Shown in pieces: positions 39,741-48,878 of a stretch of DNA of 64,000 nt. Location of the stretch: assembly GCF_001424345.1 (NCBI RefSeq), contig NZ_LMPF01000002.1, positions 115,043 to 179,042 of the forward strand. The letters are read 5' to 3'. The notes below the pieces were generated by a model. It searched no databases, had not been told where the DNA came from, and worked only from the letters and a program-made list of their open reading frames with translations. The translations under genes were made by a program, and so were the position numbers. The DNA is from Burkholderia sp. Leaf177. GTDB taxonomy: Bacteria; Pseudomonadota; Gammaproteobacteria; Burkholderiales; Burkholderiaceae. Each line of letters begins with the position of its first letter. Position 1 is the first letter of the stretch.

Positions 39741-39769
39741 TTGAACGAGCGTTCGTTTTTGTGTATTCT
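39741..39769 (+). promoter_or_regulatory. Promoter with overlapping TetR-type operator before the FadB-like gene
   Basis: TTGAAC (39741-39746), a 17-bp spacer and TATTCT (39764-39769) form a good sigma-70 promoter. AACGA-GCGT-TCGTT (39744-39757) is an inverted repeat covering the -35 and spacer, of the kind bound by TetR-family acyl-CoA sensors such as FadR or PsrA. Repression of the beta-oxidation genes is inferred. The remaining spacer to 39913 shows no gene. Confidence 0.6.
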
Positions 39770-39913
39770 TGCCGGATCGCTCGAATCAAAGCGTCGTATT
39801 CCGCATCAACCCCAACGCACCAACCCAACGCATCACAATCGCGGCAACGCACGATCAGCGCCTTCCGGCTTTTTGCCGGAAGATAGATGGCGCACTGAAT
39901 GGAGGAAGACGAA

Positions 39914-41998
39914 ATGGCAGTGGATTACACGACCCGCGACGGCATCGCCGTCATCACGCTGAACAACCCGCCGGTGAATGGCCTCGGGTTCTCCACGCGG
40001 CTTGGCATTGTTGAAGGCATCGAGAAAGCGCAGGCCGATGCATCGGTCAAGGCCATCGTTCTGACGGGCGCCAGCAGGGCATTTTCCGGGGGCGCCGATA
40101 TCACCGAATTCAACACGCCTAAAGCGACGCAAGAACCCACGCTGCATACGGTCATCAAGGTCGTGGAAGGCAGTACGAAACCCGTCGTGGCGGCGATCCA
40201 CAGCGTGGCGATGGGCGGCGGCCTCGAGCTTGCGCTTGGCGCGCATTATCGAATTGCTTCAGCGGGAGCGCAGATCGCGTTACCCGAAGTCAAGCTCGGT
40301 CTCCTGCCAGGTGCCGGCGGCACGCAGCGTTTGCCGCGCGCCGTGGGTCTGGAAACGGCATTGAACATGATCGTTTCAGGCGCGCCGGTGATGTCGGAGA
40401 AACTCGCTACGTCGGGCTTGTTCGATCAGATGGCCGAAGGCGATTTGCTGGATGAGGCCATCGCGTTTGCGCAGAAAGTCGGCGCGCAAACCGGACCGCA
40501 TCCGAAGGTGCGTGACCGCAAGATCGAGCATCCGAATGCTGAAGGTTTCATCCAGTTCGCGCGCAACATGGTCACGCCGATGGCAAAAAATTTCCCGGCG
40601 CCGCTCAAATGTATCGATGCAGTCGCGGCCGGCGTCAAGCTCGGCTTCGATAAAGGCCTGGCCGCCGAGCGAGAATGTTTCGTGGCGCTCGTGCAGACGC
40701 CCGAAAGCCGCGCATTGCGTCACGCGTTCTTCGGCGAACGCGCGGCGAGCAAGATTCCCGATGTCCCTTCGAACACGCCGATGCGCAAGATCGAACGCGT
40801 TGGCGTGATCGGCGCGGGGACAATGGGCGGCGGTATCGCAATGAACTTCATCAACGCCGGCTTGCCGGTGACGCTGCTTGAAACGAAACAGGAAGCGCTC
40901 GATCGCGGCCTCGCGACGATTCGCAAGAATTACGAAAGCGCGGTGAAGAAAGGCCGTTTAACGGCCGAAAAGCTCGAAGAAAGGCTCGCGCTGATCACGC
41001 CCACGTTGGCGTACGAAGATCTGAAGGACGCCGATCTCATTGTCGAAGCTGTGTTCGAGGAACTCGGCGTGAAGGAGCAAGTGTTCTCGAAACTCAATCA
41101 GGTGGCGAAGAAGGGCGCGATTCTGGCATCGAATACATCCACGCTCGATGTCGACAAGATCGCTGCATTTACGAAGCGTCCCGAGGACGTCGTCGGCATG
41201 CATTTCTTTAGTCCGGCCAACGTCATGAAGCTGCTCGAAGTCGTGCGCGGCGCGAAGACATCGAAGGACGTGCTCGCCACCGTCATGCAGCTTGCCAAGA
41301 AGATCAAGAAGACGGCCGTGGTGTCGGGCGTGTGCGACGGGTTTATCGGCAACCGCATGGTCGAGCAGTATTTGCGTCAGGCGCTGTTCATGCTCGAAGA
41401 GGGCGCGCTGCCGGCGCAGGTGGATCGCGCGATCGAAAAATTCGGCTTTGCAATGGGACCGTTTCGCATGAGCGATCTCGCGGGCAATGACATTGGCTGG
41501 GCGATTCGCAAGCGTCGCTATCAGGAGAAGCCAGACCTGAAGTATTCGAAGATCGCGGATCGTTTGTGCGAGACCGGGCGCTTCGGGCAGAAGACCGGCG
41601 CGGGCTGGTACGACTACAAGGCAGGTGACCGGACGGCGCATCCATCGAAGAACGTGGACGAGATGATCGTCGCGTATTCGAAGGAACTCGGCGTCGAGCG
41701 CCGCAAGATTTCGGACGACGAAATCGTCGAGCGCCTCGTGCTCGCGCTCGTCAACGAAGGCGCGTTGATTCTGGAAGAAGGGATTGCATCGAAGGCATCG
41801 GACATCGACATGGTCTATCTGACCGGTTACGGTTTTCCGCTGCATCGCGGTGGCCCGATGTTGTACGCGGACACGCTCGGCCTTTACAACGTCGAGCGCG
41901 CGATGCGCAAATACGCGGCGCAGCCCAATGGCGATGCATGGAAACCCGCCGCGCGCGTGACCGAACTCGCGGCAGAAGGCCGTGGTTTCACCAACTGA
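39914..41998 (+). CDS. Bifunctional enoyl-CoA hydratase / 3-hydroxyacyl-CoA dehydrogenase
   Basis: Encodes 694 residues. The N-terminal crotonase domain (about 1-190) carries the oxyanion segments FSGGADI and [14 protein letters not shown]. The dehydrogenase part begins near residue 296 with [15 protein letters not shown] (NAD-binding). The 3HCDH C-terminal repeats contain GFIGNRM. It does the middle steps of fatty-acid beta-oxidation. GGAGGA 7 nt upstream selects this ATG. pncA begins 21 nt after the stop. Confidence 0.93.
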   Translation: MAVDYTTRDGIAVITLNNPPVNGLGFSTRLGIVEGIEKAQADASVKAIVLTGASRAFSGGADITEFNTPKATQEPTLHTVIKVVEGSTKPVVAAIHSVAMGGGLELALGAHYRIASAGAQIALPEVKLGLLPGAGGTQRLPRAVGLETALNMIVSGAPVMSEKLATSGLFDQMAEGDLLDEAIAFAQKVGAQTGPHPKVRDRKIEHPNAEGFIQFARNMVTPMAKNFPAPLKCIDAVAAGVKLGFDKGLAAERECFVALVQTPESRALRHAFFGERAASKIPDVPSNTPMRKIERVGVIGAGTMGGGIAMNFINAGLPVTLLETKQEALDRGLATIRKNYESAVKKGRLTAEKLEERLALITPTLAYEDLKDADLIVEAVFEELGVKEQVFSKLNQVAKKGAILASNTSTLDVDKIAAFTKRPEDVVGMHFFSPANVMKLLEVVRGAKTSKDVLATVMQLAKKIKKTAVVSGVCDGFIGNRMVEQYLRQALFMLEEGALPAQVDRAIEKFGFAMGPFRMSDLAGNDIGWAIRKRRYQEKPDLKYSKIADRLCETGRFGQKTGAGWYDYKAGDRTAHPSKNVDEMIVAYSKELGVERRKISDDEIVERLVLALVNEGALILEEGIASKASDIDMVYLTGYGFPLHRGGPMLYADTLGLYNVERAMRKYAAQPNGDAWKPAARVTELAAEGRGFTN

Positions 41999-42019
41999 GA
42001 ACCGCAAAGCGAGGCATCA

Positions 42020-42646
42020 ATGAAAGGCGCAGATGAAGTCCTGCTCGTGATCGATGTACAAAACGATTTCATGCCCGGAGGCGCGCTGGCCGTGTCTCAT
42101 GGCGATGAAGTCGTGCCCGTGATCAATCGACTTGCGCGGAATTTTTCGCATGTCGTCGTGACGCAGGACTGGCATCCGGCGGCGCATGTTTCGTTCGCCG
42201 AGCATCACGCCGGACGCGCGCCTTTCGAGATGACCACGCTTCACTACGGCGAGCAGGTTCTGTGGCCAACGCATTGCGTGCAGGACACGGAAGGCGCGGC
42301 GTTGCATCGCGATCTTCATGTGCCGCACGCACGGCTCGTGATCCGCAAAGGGCATCACGCGGGCGTGGACAGCTACTCGGCCTTCATGGAAGCCGATCGC
42401 GTCACGCCGACGGGCCTCACGGGTTATCTGCGCGACGTTGGCGCGAAACGCGTCTATTGCTGCGGACTCGCAACGGATTATTGCGTCGCGTGGTCCGCGC
42501 TCGATGCGCGTAGCGCGGGTTTCGAGGCCACTGTCATCGACGATGCCTGCCGCGCCATCGATCTCAGCGGATCGCTCGAACGCGCGTGGACGCAGATGGC
42601 GGCAGCGGGTGTATCGCGGATTGGTTCGGCTGAACTGTTGCGCTGA
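42020..42646 (+). CDS. pncA: Nicotinamidase / isochorismatase-family amidohydrolase
   Basis: Encodes 208 residues. The catalytic triad is Asp12 (VIDVQNDF), Lys110 (IRKGHH) and Cys155 (ATDYCV). Metal-ligand positions Asp50 and His52 (TQDWH) and His85 are present. It deamidates nicotinamide to nicotinate for NAD salvage. It lies between the FadB-like gene and a thiolase gene with short gaps (21 and 45 nt), so it is probably co-transcribed with beta-oxidation genes. Confidence 0.92.
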   Translation: MKGADEVLLVIDVQNDFMPGGALAVSHGDEVVPVINRLARNFSHVVVTQDWHPAAHVSFAEHHAGRAPFEMTTLHYGEQVLWPTHCVQDTEGAALHRDLHVPHARLVIRKGHHAGVDSYSAFMEADRVTPTGLTGYLRDVGAKRVYCCGLATDYCVAWSALDARSAGFEATVIDDACRAIDLSGSLERAWTQMAAAGVSRIGSAELLR

Positions 42647-42691
42647 ACATCATCAACATTATTCGTACTCGAATTCGAAGTGGAGACAGGA

Positions 42692-43870
42692 ATGACTGAC
42701 GCGGTAATCGTATCGACGGCACGCACGGGCCTCGCCAAATCCTGGCGCGGCGCATTCAACATGACGCACGGCGCGACGCTCGGCGGCCACGTGACGCAAG
42801 CGGCGGTGGCGCGAGCGGGCATCGATCCGGCGCGCGTGGAAGACGTGATTATGGGCTGCGCGAATCCGGAAGGCGCGACGGGCATGAACATCGCGCGGCA
42901 GATCGCGTTGCGCGCGGGGTTGCCGGTGAGCACGCCTGGCATGACCGTGAACCGATTCTGTTCGTCGGGGCTGCAGACCATCGCGCTCGCGGCGCAACGC
43001 GTGATTGCCGGCGAAGGCGATGTGTACGTGGCAGGCGGCGTGGAGTCCATCTCGTGCGTGCAGAACGAAATGAACCAGCACATGCTCTTCGATGGCTGGC
43101 TGAAGGAACATAAACCGAGCATCTACTGGTCGATGTTGCAGACCGCGGAGAACGTCGCTAAACGCTACGAGATCTCGAAGGAACGTCAGGATGAATATGG
43201 CGTGCAATCGCAGTTGCGCGCGGCTGCTGCCCAGGCTGCGGGAAAATTCAACGACGAAATCGTGCCGATCACCGTGCTCGCCGGCATCGCGGACAAAGCC
43301 ACGGGGCGTGTCTCGACAAAAGAAGTGACGCTTTCCGCCGATGAAGGCATTCGCGCCGATACCACGCTCGAAGGGGTGTCGAAGATCCGCACCGCAATGC
43401 CCGGCGGCGTCATCACGGCGGGCAACGCGAGCCAGTTTTCCGATGGCGCATCGGCTTGCGTGGTGATGAATGCATCGGTGGCTGAAAAAGAAGGGCTGAC
43501 GCCGCTCGGGATTTTCCGAGGCTTCGCGGTCGCCGGTTGCGAGCCGGATGAAATGGGTATCGGACCGGTGTTCGCTGTACCGAAATTGCTGAAGAAGGCG
43601 GGGCTGAAAGTCAGCGACATCGACTTGTGGGAATTGAATGAGGCGTTTGCTGTGCAAGTGCTGTATTGCCGCGATACGTTGGGCATTCCGGCGGCCCGTT
43701 TGAACGTGAACGGTGGCGCGATTGCCGTGGGGCATCCGTATGGCGTATCGGGTGCAAGACTGACGGGACATGCGTTGATCGAAGGGAAAAGGCGCGGCGC
43801 GAAGTTTGTCGTGGTGACGATGTGTATTGGCGGCGGACAGGGCGCGGCGGGATTGTTCGAAGTGGTGTGA
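42692..43870 (+). CDS. Acetyl-CoA C-acyltransferase (thiolase)
   Basis: Encodes 392 residues. Catalytic residues are Cys90 ([10 protein letters not shown]), His348 (GHPYG) and Cys378 (CIGGGQG). It cleaves 3-ketoacyl-CoA with CoA, completing beta-oxidation with the upstream FadB-like enzyme and CoA ligase. GGAG and AGG before the second possible start favour this ATG over a GTG 12 nt earlier. The gene ends just before the compositionally different JAMM-like cassette. Confidence 0.93.
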   Translation: MTDAVIVSTARTGLAKSWRGAFNMTHGATLGGHVTQAAVARAGIDPARVEDVIMGCANPEGATGMNIARQIALRAGLPVSTPGMTVNRFCSSGLQTIALAAQRVIAGEGDVYVAGGVESISCVQNEMNQHMLFDGWLKEHKPSIYWSMLQTAENVAKRYEISKERQDEYGVQSQLRAAAAQAAGKFNDEIVPITVLAGIADKATGRVSTKEVTLSADEGIRADTTLEGVSKIRTAMPGGVITAGNASQFSDGASACVVMNASVAEKEGLTPLGIFRGFAVAGCEPDEMGIGPVFAVPKLLKKAGLKVSDIDLWELNEAFAVQVLYCRDTLGIPAARLNVNGGAIAVGHPYGVSGARLTGHALIEGKRRGAKFVVVTMCIGGGQGAAGLFEVV

Positions 43871-43950
43871 TCGGGCGAGCGGCTGGGGGTATTCAACCTT
43901 GGCCGATCGGCATATTGCCGGGCGGGAGCTTTCGCCCGACAATCGACCAT

Positions 43951-44022
43951 CGGATTCATTGGATGGTTGCAACGTGATTGAGTAGAGGCAACTGGCGCAA
44001 CCGGATGCAAACAATGAATCCG
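43951..44022. repeat. 72-bp imperfect inverted repeat beside the JAMM-like cassette
   Basis: CGGATTCATTG (43951-43961) pairs with CAATGAATCCG (44012-44022). Inside it GGTTGC (43965-43970) pairs with GCAACC (43997-44002). It lies in the 259-bp gap between the thiolase and the JAMM-like gene, about 110 bp before the latter. It may be a leader hairpin, an operator or the scar of a small insertion. No T-run follows. Nearby CGGGCG/CGCCCG (about 43919-43938) is another stem. Confidence 0.6.
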
Positions 44023-44129
44023 GCCGATCACCGCGCAAGCGGTCCGCACCTAGCCAGGAACCGTCTCGATCTCATGACTTTACGTTGTCCAAAGCATTTT
44101 CCCTCGACGTTTAGAGCGCAAGCGTGCTC

Positions 44130-44741
44130 ATGATCGTAGACGACGCAATTGCCAGAGACCTGTGTATAGCAACATCGCGCTGCACAGGGCTCGAATATGT
44201 AGTCGTCTTTGATATGTTCACGGGCGAGGTGATCGGCCAGCGTTCTGGAAAGCCCGATAGCGCGGGTTTTTCTCTCGCAGTACGGGAGGCAGCACTTGAT
44301 TCGCAGCGTAAGCTAAAGGTCGTTCACAGCCACCCGCAAGACAAGGCGCTCTCGCTGAGCCCGGTTGATTTGATCGTGCTGTGGGATTACGAGGGAATCT
44401 ACGAACTCGAGGCGGTTACACCCGATGGCAGCTGGTTTCTTGCGCGCGCAGGCGCACATTCGCGCGAACTATCGAAGGCTTATGTGGGCCGCGCCTTTAA
44501 CGATCTTTACAAGATCTGTTTGAACGTGAAGGGGCACGATCCGCTTTCTTCAGCGGAGGCCCGGTATCTGGATGAAGCAAGTACCGATTTGTACTGCAGA
44601 GCATTAGCGAAACGTGGGACAATTACCTATGAGTGCGGTTTGAGCAGGCGATTAGAAATCGCCTGGAACCCGCACAGCAGGTTGCGCGACGAACTGGTTA
44701 GACTGACTGTCGCGCGATCAAGAATCCCACAACGGTATTGA
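44130..44741 (+). CDS. Putative JAMM/MPN+ metalloprotease-like protein
   Basis: Encodes 203 residues I cannot assign to a characterised family. Residues 66-80, HSHPQDKALSLSPVD, fit the JAMM zinc motif HxH-P-x(n)-SxxD with His66, His68, Ser77 and Asp80; the spacing is one residue longer than in RadC. Glu22 or Glu33 could be the catalytic glutamate. The C-terminal half (about 110-203) is helical and basic with three Cys. JAMM enzymes cleave isopeptide or peptide bonds; some serve in phage, toxin or ubiquitin-like systems. Base composition is visibly less GC-rich than in neighbours. A small gene follows, with its Shine-Dalgarno overlapping this stop. Confidence 0.6.
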   Translation: MIVDDAIARDLCIATSRCTGLEYVVVFDMFTGEVIGQRSGKPDSAGFSLAVREAALDSQRKLKVVHSHPQDKALSLSPVDLIVLWDYEGIYELEAVTPDGSWFLARAGAHSRELSKAYVGRAFNDLYKICLNVKGHDPLSSAEARYLDEASTDLYCRALAKRGTITYECGLSRRLEIAWNPHSRLRDELVRLTVARSRIPQRY

Positions 44742-44749
44742 GGTGCTAT

Positions 44750-44992
44750 ATGGCAATCAATCTTCCCAGCGCGCCCTCCATGTTCGAGAGCGTACGAGAG
44801 TGGGAACTTTACGTGTCACGGCTGGAAAGCATCGGTGCGTCCAACGATCAAACGCGCGCGGCCGTTGACTTTGCGCTCAGAATGGCGCGTGAGCTCATCG
44901 AGACCAAGAAAAGCCTAGCGCCTGCCCGTCTGCGTCAATATGACGAGGGTAAAGATTCGAGCGCGCGGATGGTGTCGCATCGCTTCGCGTGA
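44750..44992 (+). CDS. Small protein paired with the JAMM-like gene
   Basis: Encodes 80 residues, charged and largely helical, with no cysteine and no signal peptide. GAGG directly follows the T of the upstream TGA, 7 nt before the ATG, so translation is coupled to the JAMM-like gene. I recognise no family. As a small cytosolic partner it could be a substrate, inhibitor or immunity-like protein. A strong terminator 30 nt later closes the two-gene unit. Confidence 0.6.
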   Translation: MAINLPSAPSMFESVREWELYVSRLESIGASNDQTRAAVDFALRMARELIETKKSLAPARLRQYDEGKDSSARMVSHRFA

Positions 44993-45021
44993 GTTGCGAA
45001 GTTGGATAAGGACATCAGAAG

Positions 45022-45046
45022 AAGCCACCCACGGGTGGCTTTTTTA
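45022..45046 (+). terminator. Terminator closing the JAMM-like cassette
   Basis: AAGCCACC (45022-45029), loop CACG and GGTGGCTT (45034-45041) run into a T-run. It ends the two-gene unit before the Dabb gene. Confidence 0.9.
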
Positions 45047-45152
45047 TTGCTGGGTTGGCCACGGGTTTTATCTTCGAGTAAGGCGCATCGGAATCTGTTA
45101 ATTTTATGGGTCGAGCAAGACCCTCGAACGCTAACAAATCAAGGTGATCAAG

Positions 45153-45455
45153 TTGCTAAGACACATCGTCATGTGGAAGTTGAAGGAAAGCGCCGAGGAC
45201 GGCACGCGCGCTGAGAACATCGTCAAGCTTAAAGCCAAACTCGAAAGCTGTCGCAGCATTGTTCCAGGCCAGGGGCATTTCGAAGTCGGCGTGGCGCAGG
45301 ATGGCTACGAAGCCACGTGCGACGTGATCCTCGTCTCGGATTTCGATAACAAGGAAGCGCTCCACGCGTATCAGGTCCATCCGAAGCACGCAGCAATCAA
45401 GGACTTCGTGGCTGCGGTGCGTGAATCGCGCCAATGCATCGATTACGAAGTCTGA
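45153..45455 (+). CDS. Stress-responsive alpha/beta barrel (Dabb) domain protein
   Basis: Encodes 100 residues from a TTG start, chosen because AAGGTGA lies 5 nt upstream and because the product then begins M-L-R-H-I-V-M-W-K like Dabb proteins. A GTG at 45144 is an alternative. The single Dabb domain has the opening strand RHIVMWKLK and the later YQVHPKHAAIKDFV. Such small dimeric barrels occur in plant stress proteins and in monooxygenase-like enzymes. A thioesterase gene begins 4 nt after the stop. Confidence 0.82.
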   Translation: MLRHIVMWKLKESAEDGTRAENIVKLKAKLESCRSIVPGQGHFEVGVAQDGYEATCDVILVSDFDNKEALHAYQVHPKHAAIKDFVAAVRESRQCIDYEV

Positions 45456-45459
45456 GCCC

Positions 45460-45924
45460 ATGACCGATTCCTCCATGCTTCCTGAAAGCCCGTTCATCGA
45501 TTCACTCGGGGTTCAACTGATTTCAGCCGCGGATGGCGCGAGCGAAGTGGTATTGCCGCTGACGCCCACGCATATGAACACGTGGGGCATTGCGCACGGC
45601 GGCGTCACCATGACACTCGCCGACGTCGCTCTTGCCATGGCTGCGCGTAGCCTCGCGGGCACGGGCATCGGCGTTGTGACAGTCGAAATGAAAGTCAACT
45701 TCATGGAGCCCGGCCGCGGCGAGCTTCGTGCCTTCGCGCGCGTGCTGCACCGGTCGACGACCATGGCGTATTGCGAAGGCGAGATCCGCGACAGCGAAGG
45801 GCATTTCGTCGCGAAGGCCTTGGGAACGTTCAAATACATGCGCCGGCTTGCTGTGGGCCGCGATATCGCGCAACAACGCCTTCGAACCGATCCATCGGCA
45901 AAACCGGGTCCTAGCGACGCCTGA
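45460..45924 (+). CDS. PaaI-family hotdog thioesterase
   Basis: Encodes 154 residues. The hotdog fold and active site are marked by NTWGIAHGGVTMTLADVALAMAA, where the HGG segment and Asp are typical, and by MKVNFMEPGRG. It should hydrolyse an acyl- or aroyl-CoA thioester. It starts 4 nt after the Dabb gene and 40 nt before the CurA-like gene, so it is inside an operon with them. The start follows a weak GAG site; an upstream start would overlap the Dabb gene. Confidence 0.88.
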   Translation: MTDSSMLPESPFIDSLGVQLISAADGASEVVLPLTPTHMNTWGIAHGGVTMTLADVALAMAARSLAGTGIGVVTVEMKVNFMEPGRGELRAFARVLHRSTTMAYCEGEIRDSEGHFVAKALGTFKYMRRLAVGRDIAQQRLRTDPSAKPGPSDA

Positions 45925-45964
45925 AATTTCAAGGTCGTTACGAAGACCGCACAGGAGCATCACG

Positions 45965-46972
45965 ATGTCCGAAAACAGAACCATCAATCGTCAGATTCTC
46001 CTTGTCTCACGTCCGGAAGGCGCGGCGAGCGCCGATAACTTCAAGCTCATCGAAACTCCTCTTGCATCACTCGCCGACGGTCAGGTGCGCGTGCGAAACC
46101 ACTATCTCTCGCTTGATCCGTACATGCGCGGCCGTATGGACGATTCGAAATCGTACGCCGCGTCGCAGCCGCTCAACGAGGTAATGATCGGCGGCACGGT
46201 GGGCGAAGTGGTGGAAACGAACAATCCGAAATTCGCGGTTGGCGATAAAGTAGTCGGGACCTACGGCTGGCAGGAATTCGGTACGTCCGATGGCAAGGGC
46301 TTGAGCAAGGTCGACGACACGCATATTCCGCTTTCGGCCTTTCTCGGTGCGGTCGGCATGCCCGGTGTTACTGCGTGGCTCGGTTTGAACAAGATCATCG
46401 AACCGAAGGCGGGCGAGACGGTGCTCGTCAGCGCGGCGAGCGGCGCGGTGGGAAGCGTGGTCGGCCAGTTAGCCAAAGCGGCGGGCTGCCGGGCGGTGGG
46501 CATCGCGGGCGGTGCGGACAAGTGCCGGTATGTGAAGGAAACGCTCGGATTCGATGCGTGCATCGACTATAAAGCGGGCAATCTTTACGACGACCTGAAG
46601 GCGGCATTGCCCAACGGTGTAGATGGCTATTTTGAAAACGTGGGCGGTGAAGTGCTCGATGCCGCGTTGCCGCGCATGAACGCGTTTGGCCGCATTGCCT
46701 TGTGCGGAATGGTTGCCACCTACGACGGCTCGCCGATGCCGCTCAAGAAACCCTCGCTGTTGCTCACGCAACGGTTGAAGGTTCAGGGGTTCATCGTCAG
46801 TGAATCGCCGGAAGTGTGGCCCGAGGCGCTCGCTCAACTCGGCGGTCTCGTGGCGCAGAAAAAGCTGCAGTATCGCGAAAGCATCGCGCAAGGACTCGAA
46901 AATGCGCCCGAAGCGTTTCTCGGCTTGCTCAAGGGCAAGAACTTCGGCAAGCAACTGGTCAAGCTGATCTGA
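45965..46972 (+). CDS. NADP-dependent oxidoreductase, CurA/PTGR (MDR) family
   Basis: Encodes 335 residues of the medium-chain zinc-free dehydrogenase superfamily. The N-terminal part has NHYLSLDPYMRGRMDD, and the nucleotide motif is AASGAVGSVVGQ. The family reduces alpha,beta-unsaturated carbonyls such as curcumin or 15-oxoprostaglandin. AGGAGC lies before the ATG. It is followed by an SDR gene 27 nt later, consistent with an operon for handling lipid-derived carbonyls. Confidence 0.9.
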   Translation: MSENRTINRQILLVSRPEGAASADNFKLIETPLASLADGQVRVRNHYLSLDPYMRGRMDDSKSYAASQPLNEVMIGGTVGEVVETNNPKFAVGDKVVGTYGWQEFGTSDGKGLSKVDDTHIPLSAFLGAVGMPGVTAWLGLNKIIEPKAGETVLVSAASGAVGSVVGQLAKAAGCRAVGIAGGADKCRYVKETLGFDACIDYKAGNLYDDLKAALPNGVDGYFENVGGEVLDAALPRMNAFGRIALCGMVATYDGSPMPLKKPSLLLTQRLKVQGFIVSESPEVWPEALAQLGGLVAQKKLQYRESIAQGLENAPEAFLGLLKGKNFGKQLVKLI

Positions 46973-46999
46973 GTCCGGCGTGCATCGGGAGGAGACGCA

Positions 47000-47869
47000 A
47001 TGGATCAATTCGATGGCAAAGTGGCGGTGATCACGGGCGCGGGCAGCGGCTTCGGCCGTGAGTTCGCGTTGAAAGGCGCGGCGCTCGGCATGAAGCTGGT
47101 GCTTGCCGACATCGATGTAAAAGGGCTCGCGGATACGGTCGAAATGGCGCGTTCGTTGGGCGCAGAAGCGCTGGGCGTACCGACCGATGTATCCGATGCA
47201 AACCAGGTCGATGCCCTGGCGCGCGCGACAATGGACACGTATGGCGCCGTGCATCTGCTGTTCAATAACGCAGGCGTCGGCGCGGGCGGTTTCGTGTGGG
47301 AAAACAGCGCGAACGACTGGGCGTGGGTGTTCGGCGTCAACGTAATGGGTGTGGCGAACGGCGTGCGCGCGTTCACGCCGTTGATGCTCGCGCAGAACGA
47401 GCCTGCGCATATCGTGAACACGGCGTCCGTTGCGGGCTTGCTGTCCGCGCCTGCAATGGGCGTGTACAACGCGTCGAAGCATGCGGTCGTCGCGCTGACC
47501 GAAACGCTTTATCACGACCTGAAGATCGCTGGCGCTCCAGTGGATTGTTCGTTGTTGTGCCCGGCGTTCGTGCCTACCGGCATTGCTCAGGCGGAGCGCG
47601 CGCGGCCCGACGAGTTGCGTAACGAAGCGCCCATGACGACATCGCAACAGATGGCGGTCAAGCAGCTTACGAAAGCGGTGGAAGGCGGCAAGCTGAGCGC
47701 GAAAGACGTGGCGGAAATCACGTTCGATGCGGTGCGCGAACGTCGGTTCTACGTGCTGACGCATCCGAAGATTCTGGCGTCGGTACAGCTGCGTTTCGAT
47801 GACGTCGCCCAAATGCGCAATCCGACCGATCCGCTGTCATTGAAGCCCGAGGTGAGGGGACGGACTTGA
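47000..47869 (+). CDS. Short-chain dehydrogenase/reductase (SDR)
   Basis: Encodes 289 residues of a classical SDR. The cofactor motif is TGAGSGFG (12-19), the NNAG motif is at 89-92, and the catalytic Ser143, Tyr156 and Lys160 (YNASK) are all present. Asp37 after the second strand suggests NAD(H) preference. The substrate is unknown; position between the CurA-like reductase and an esterase suggests fatty or carbonyl metabolism. GGAGG precedes the ATG. Confidence 0.9.
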   Translation: MDQFDGKVAVITGAGSGFGREFALKGAALGMKLVLADIDVKGLADTVEMARSLGAEALGVPTDVSDANQVDALARATMDTYGAVHLLFNNAGVGAGGFVWENSANDWAWVFGVNVMGVANGVRAFTPLMLAQNEPAHIVNTASVAGLLSAPAMGVYNASKHAVVALTETLYHDLKIAGAPVDCSLLCPAFVPTGIAQAERARPDELRNEAPMTTSQQMAVKQLTKAVEGGKLSAKDVAEITFDAVRERRFYVLTHPKILASVQLRFDDVAQMRNPTDPLSLKPEVRGRT

Positions 47870-47915
47870 GCGCAGGTGTGTCATCATCGCGCGCTTTCAA
47901 CGTGATCCATTTTCC

Positions 47916-48878
47916 ATGCCGCTGAATCCCGCCATTGCCCAGGTCCTCGAACTTATCGCGAAGGCAAAGCGGCCGCCGTTTCATACGCTGACTGCCGCCG
48001 CTGCGCGCGCATCGTACGAACGCAGCGCGCTGATCATCGACATCGCGCCCGCGCCCATGTTCGATATCCAGGATCTCGATATTCCCGTGCGCGACGGCGC
48101 GTCCATCCGCGCGCGGATTTTCCATCCGGTCGAACCTGCCTGGACGTCGCCGGCGCCGACGCTCGTGTACTTTCATGGCGGCGGTTTCGTGGTGGGCAGC
48201 ATCGATACCCATGCCGCGCTGTGCCGTCGCCTCGCGGCGGATTCGGGATGCGCGGTGGTATCGGTGGATTACCGGCTCGCGCCCGAGCACAAGTTCCCGA
48301 CTGCCGTCCACGATGCCTTCGACGCCCTCACGTACCTCCATGCGCAAGCGTCTTCATTGGGACTCGACAGCGCGCGTTTCGCGATTGGCGGCGACAGCGC
48401 GGGCGGCACGCTTGCCACGGTCTGCGCGGTGCTCGCGCGCGATGCGGGTATTGCGTTGCGTCTGCAGTTGCTGATCTATCCGGGCGTCAGCGCGCGCCAG
48501 GACACGCGCTCGTACGCGCAGTTCGCGGAAGGCCATGTGCTGACGGCGAAAACGGTTCAATGGTTCTTCGACCATTATCTGCGCAATGAAAACGATCGCG
48601 ACGACTGGCGTTTCGCGCCGCTCGACGCGCGCGGGGAAATGCCGTCGTTCGAAGGAATCGCGCCTGCATGGATTGCGGCCGCCGATCACGACCCGCTCTT
48701 CGATGAAAACATCGCCTACGCGGCGAAACTCGAACGCGAGCATGTGGCGGTCGAGCTGGTGCGCTACGAAGGCATGACGCACGAGTTCTTCAAGATGGGC
48801 GGTCTGGTGCCGGATGTGGCGAAAGCCCACGCGGACGCGGCGAGTGCGTTGCGTCGATATCTGGGCGTCGACGATTAG
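47916..48878 (+). CDS. Alpha/beta hydrolase, hormone-sensitive-lipase family
   Basis: Encodes 320 residues. The oxyanion motif HGGG is at 87-90 and the nucleophile elbow GDSAG places Ser161. Asp259 (DPL) and His289 (MTHEF) complete the triad. HSL-type (family IV) enzymes hydrolyse short- to medium-chain esters. It ends the acyl-metabolism run. Its stop overlaps the stop of the opposing NRDE gene by four bases. Confidence 0.9.
   Translation: MPLNPAIAQVLELIAKAKRPPFHTLTAAAARASYERSALIIDIAPAPMFDIQDLDIPVRDGASIRARIFHPVEPAWTSPAPTLVYFHGGGFVVGSIDTHAALCRRLAADSGCAVVSVDYRLAPEHKFPTAVHDAFDALTYLHAQASSLGLDSARFAIGGDSAGGTLATVCAVLARDAGIALRLQLLIYPGVSARQDTRSYAQFAEGHVLTAKTVQWFFDHYLRNENDRDDWRFAPLDARGEMPSFEGIAPAWIAAADHDPLFDENIAYAAKLEREHVAVELVRYEGMTHEFFKMGGLVPDVAKAHADAASALRRYLGVDD

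Noticed and set aside
44130..44992. The JAMM-like pair considered as a Bil-type ubiquitin-like conjugation system
   Set aside because: No E1, E2 or ubiquitin-like gene is next to it, and the small protein lacks a C-terminal GlyGly.
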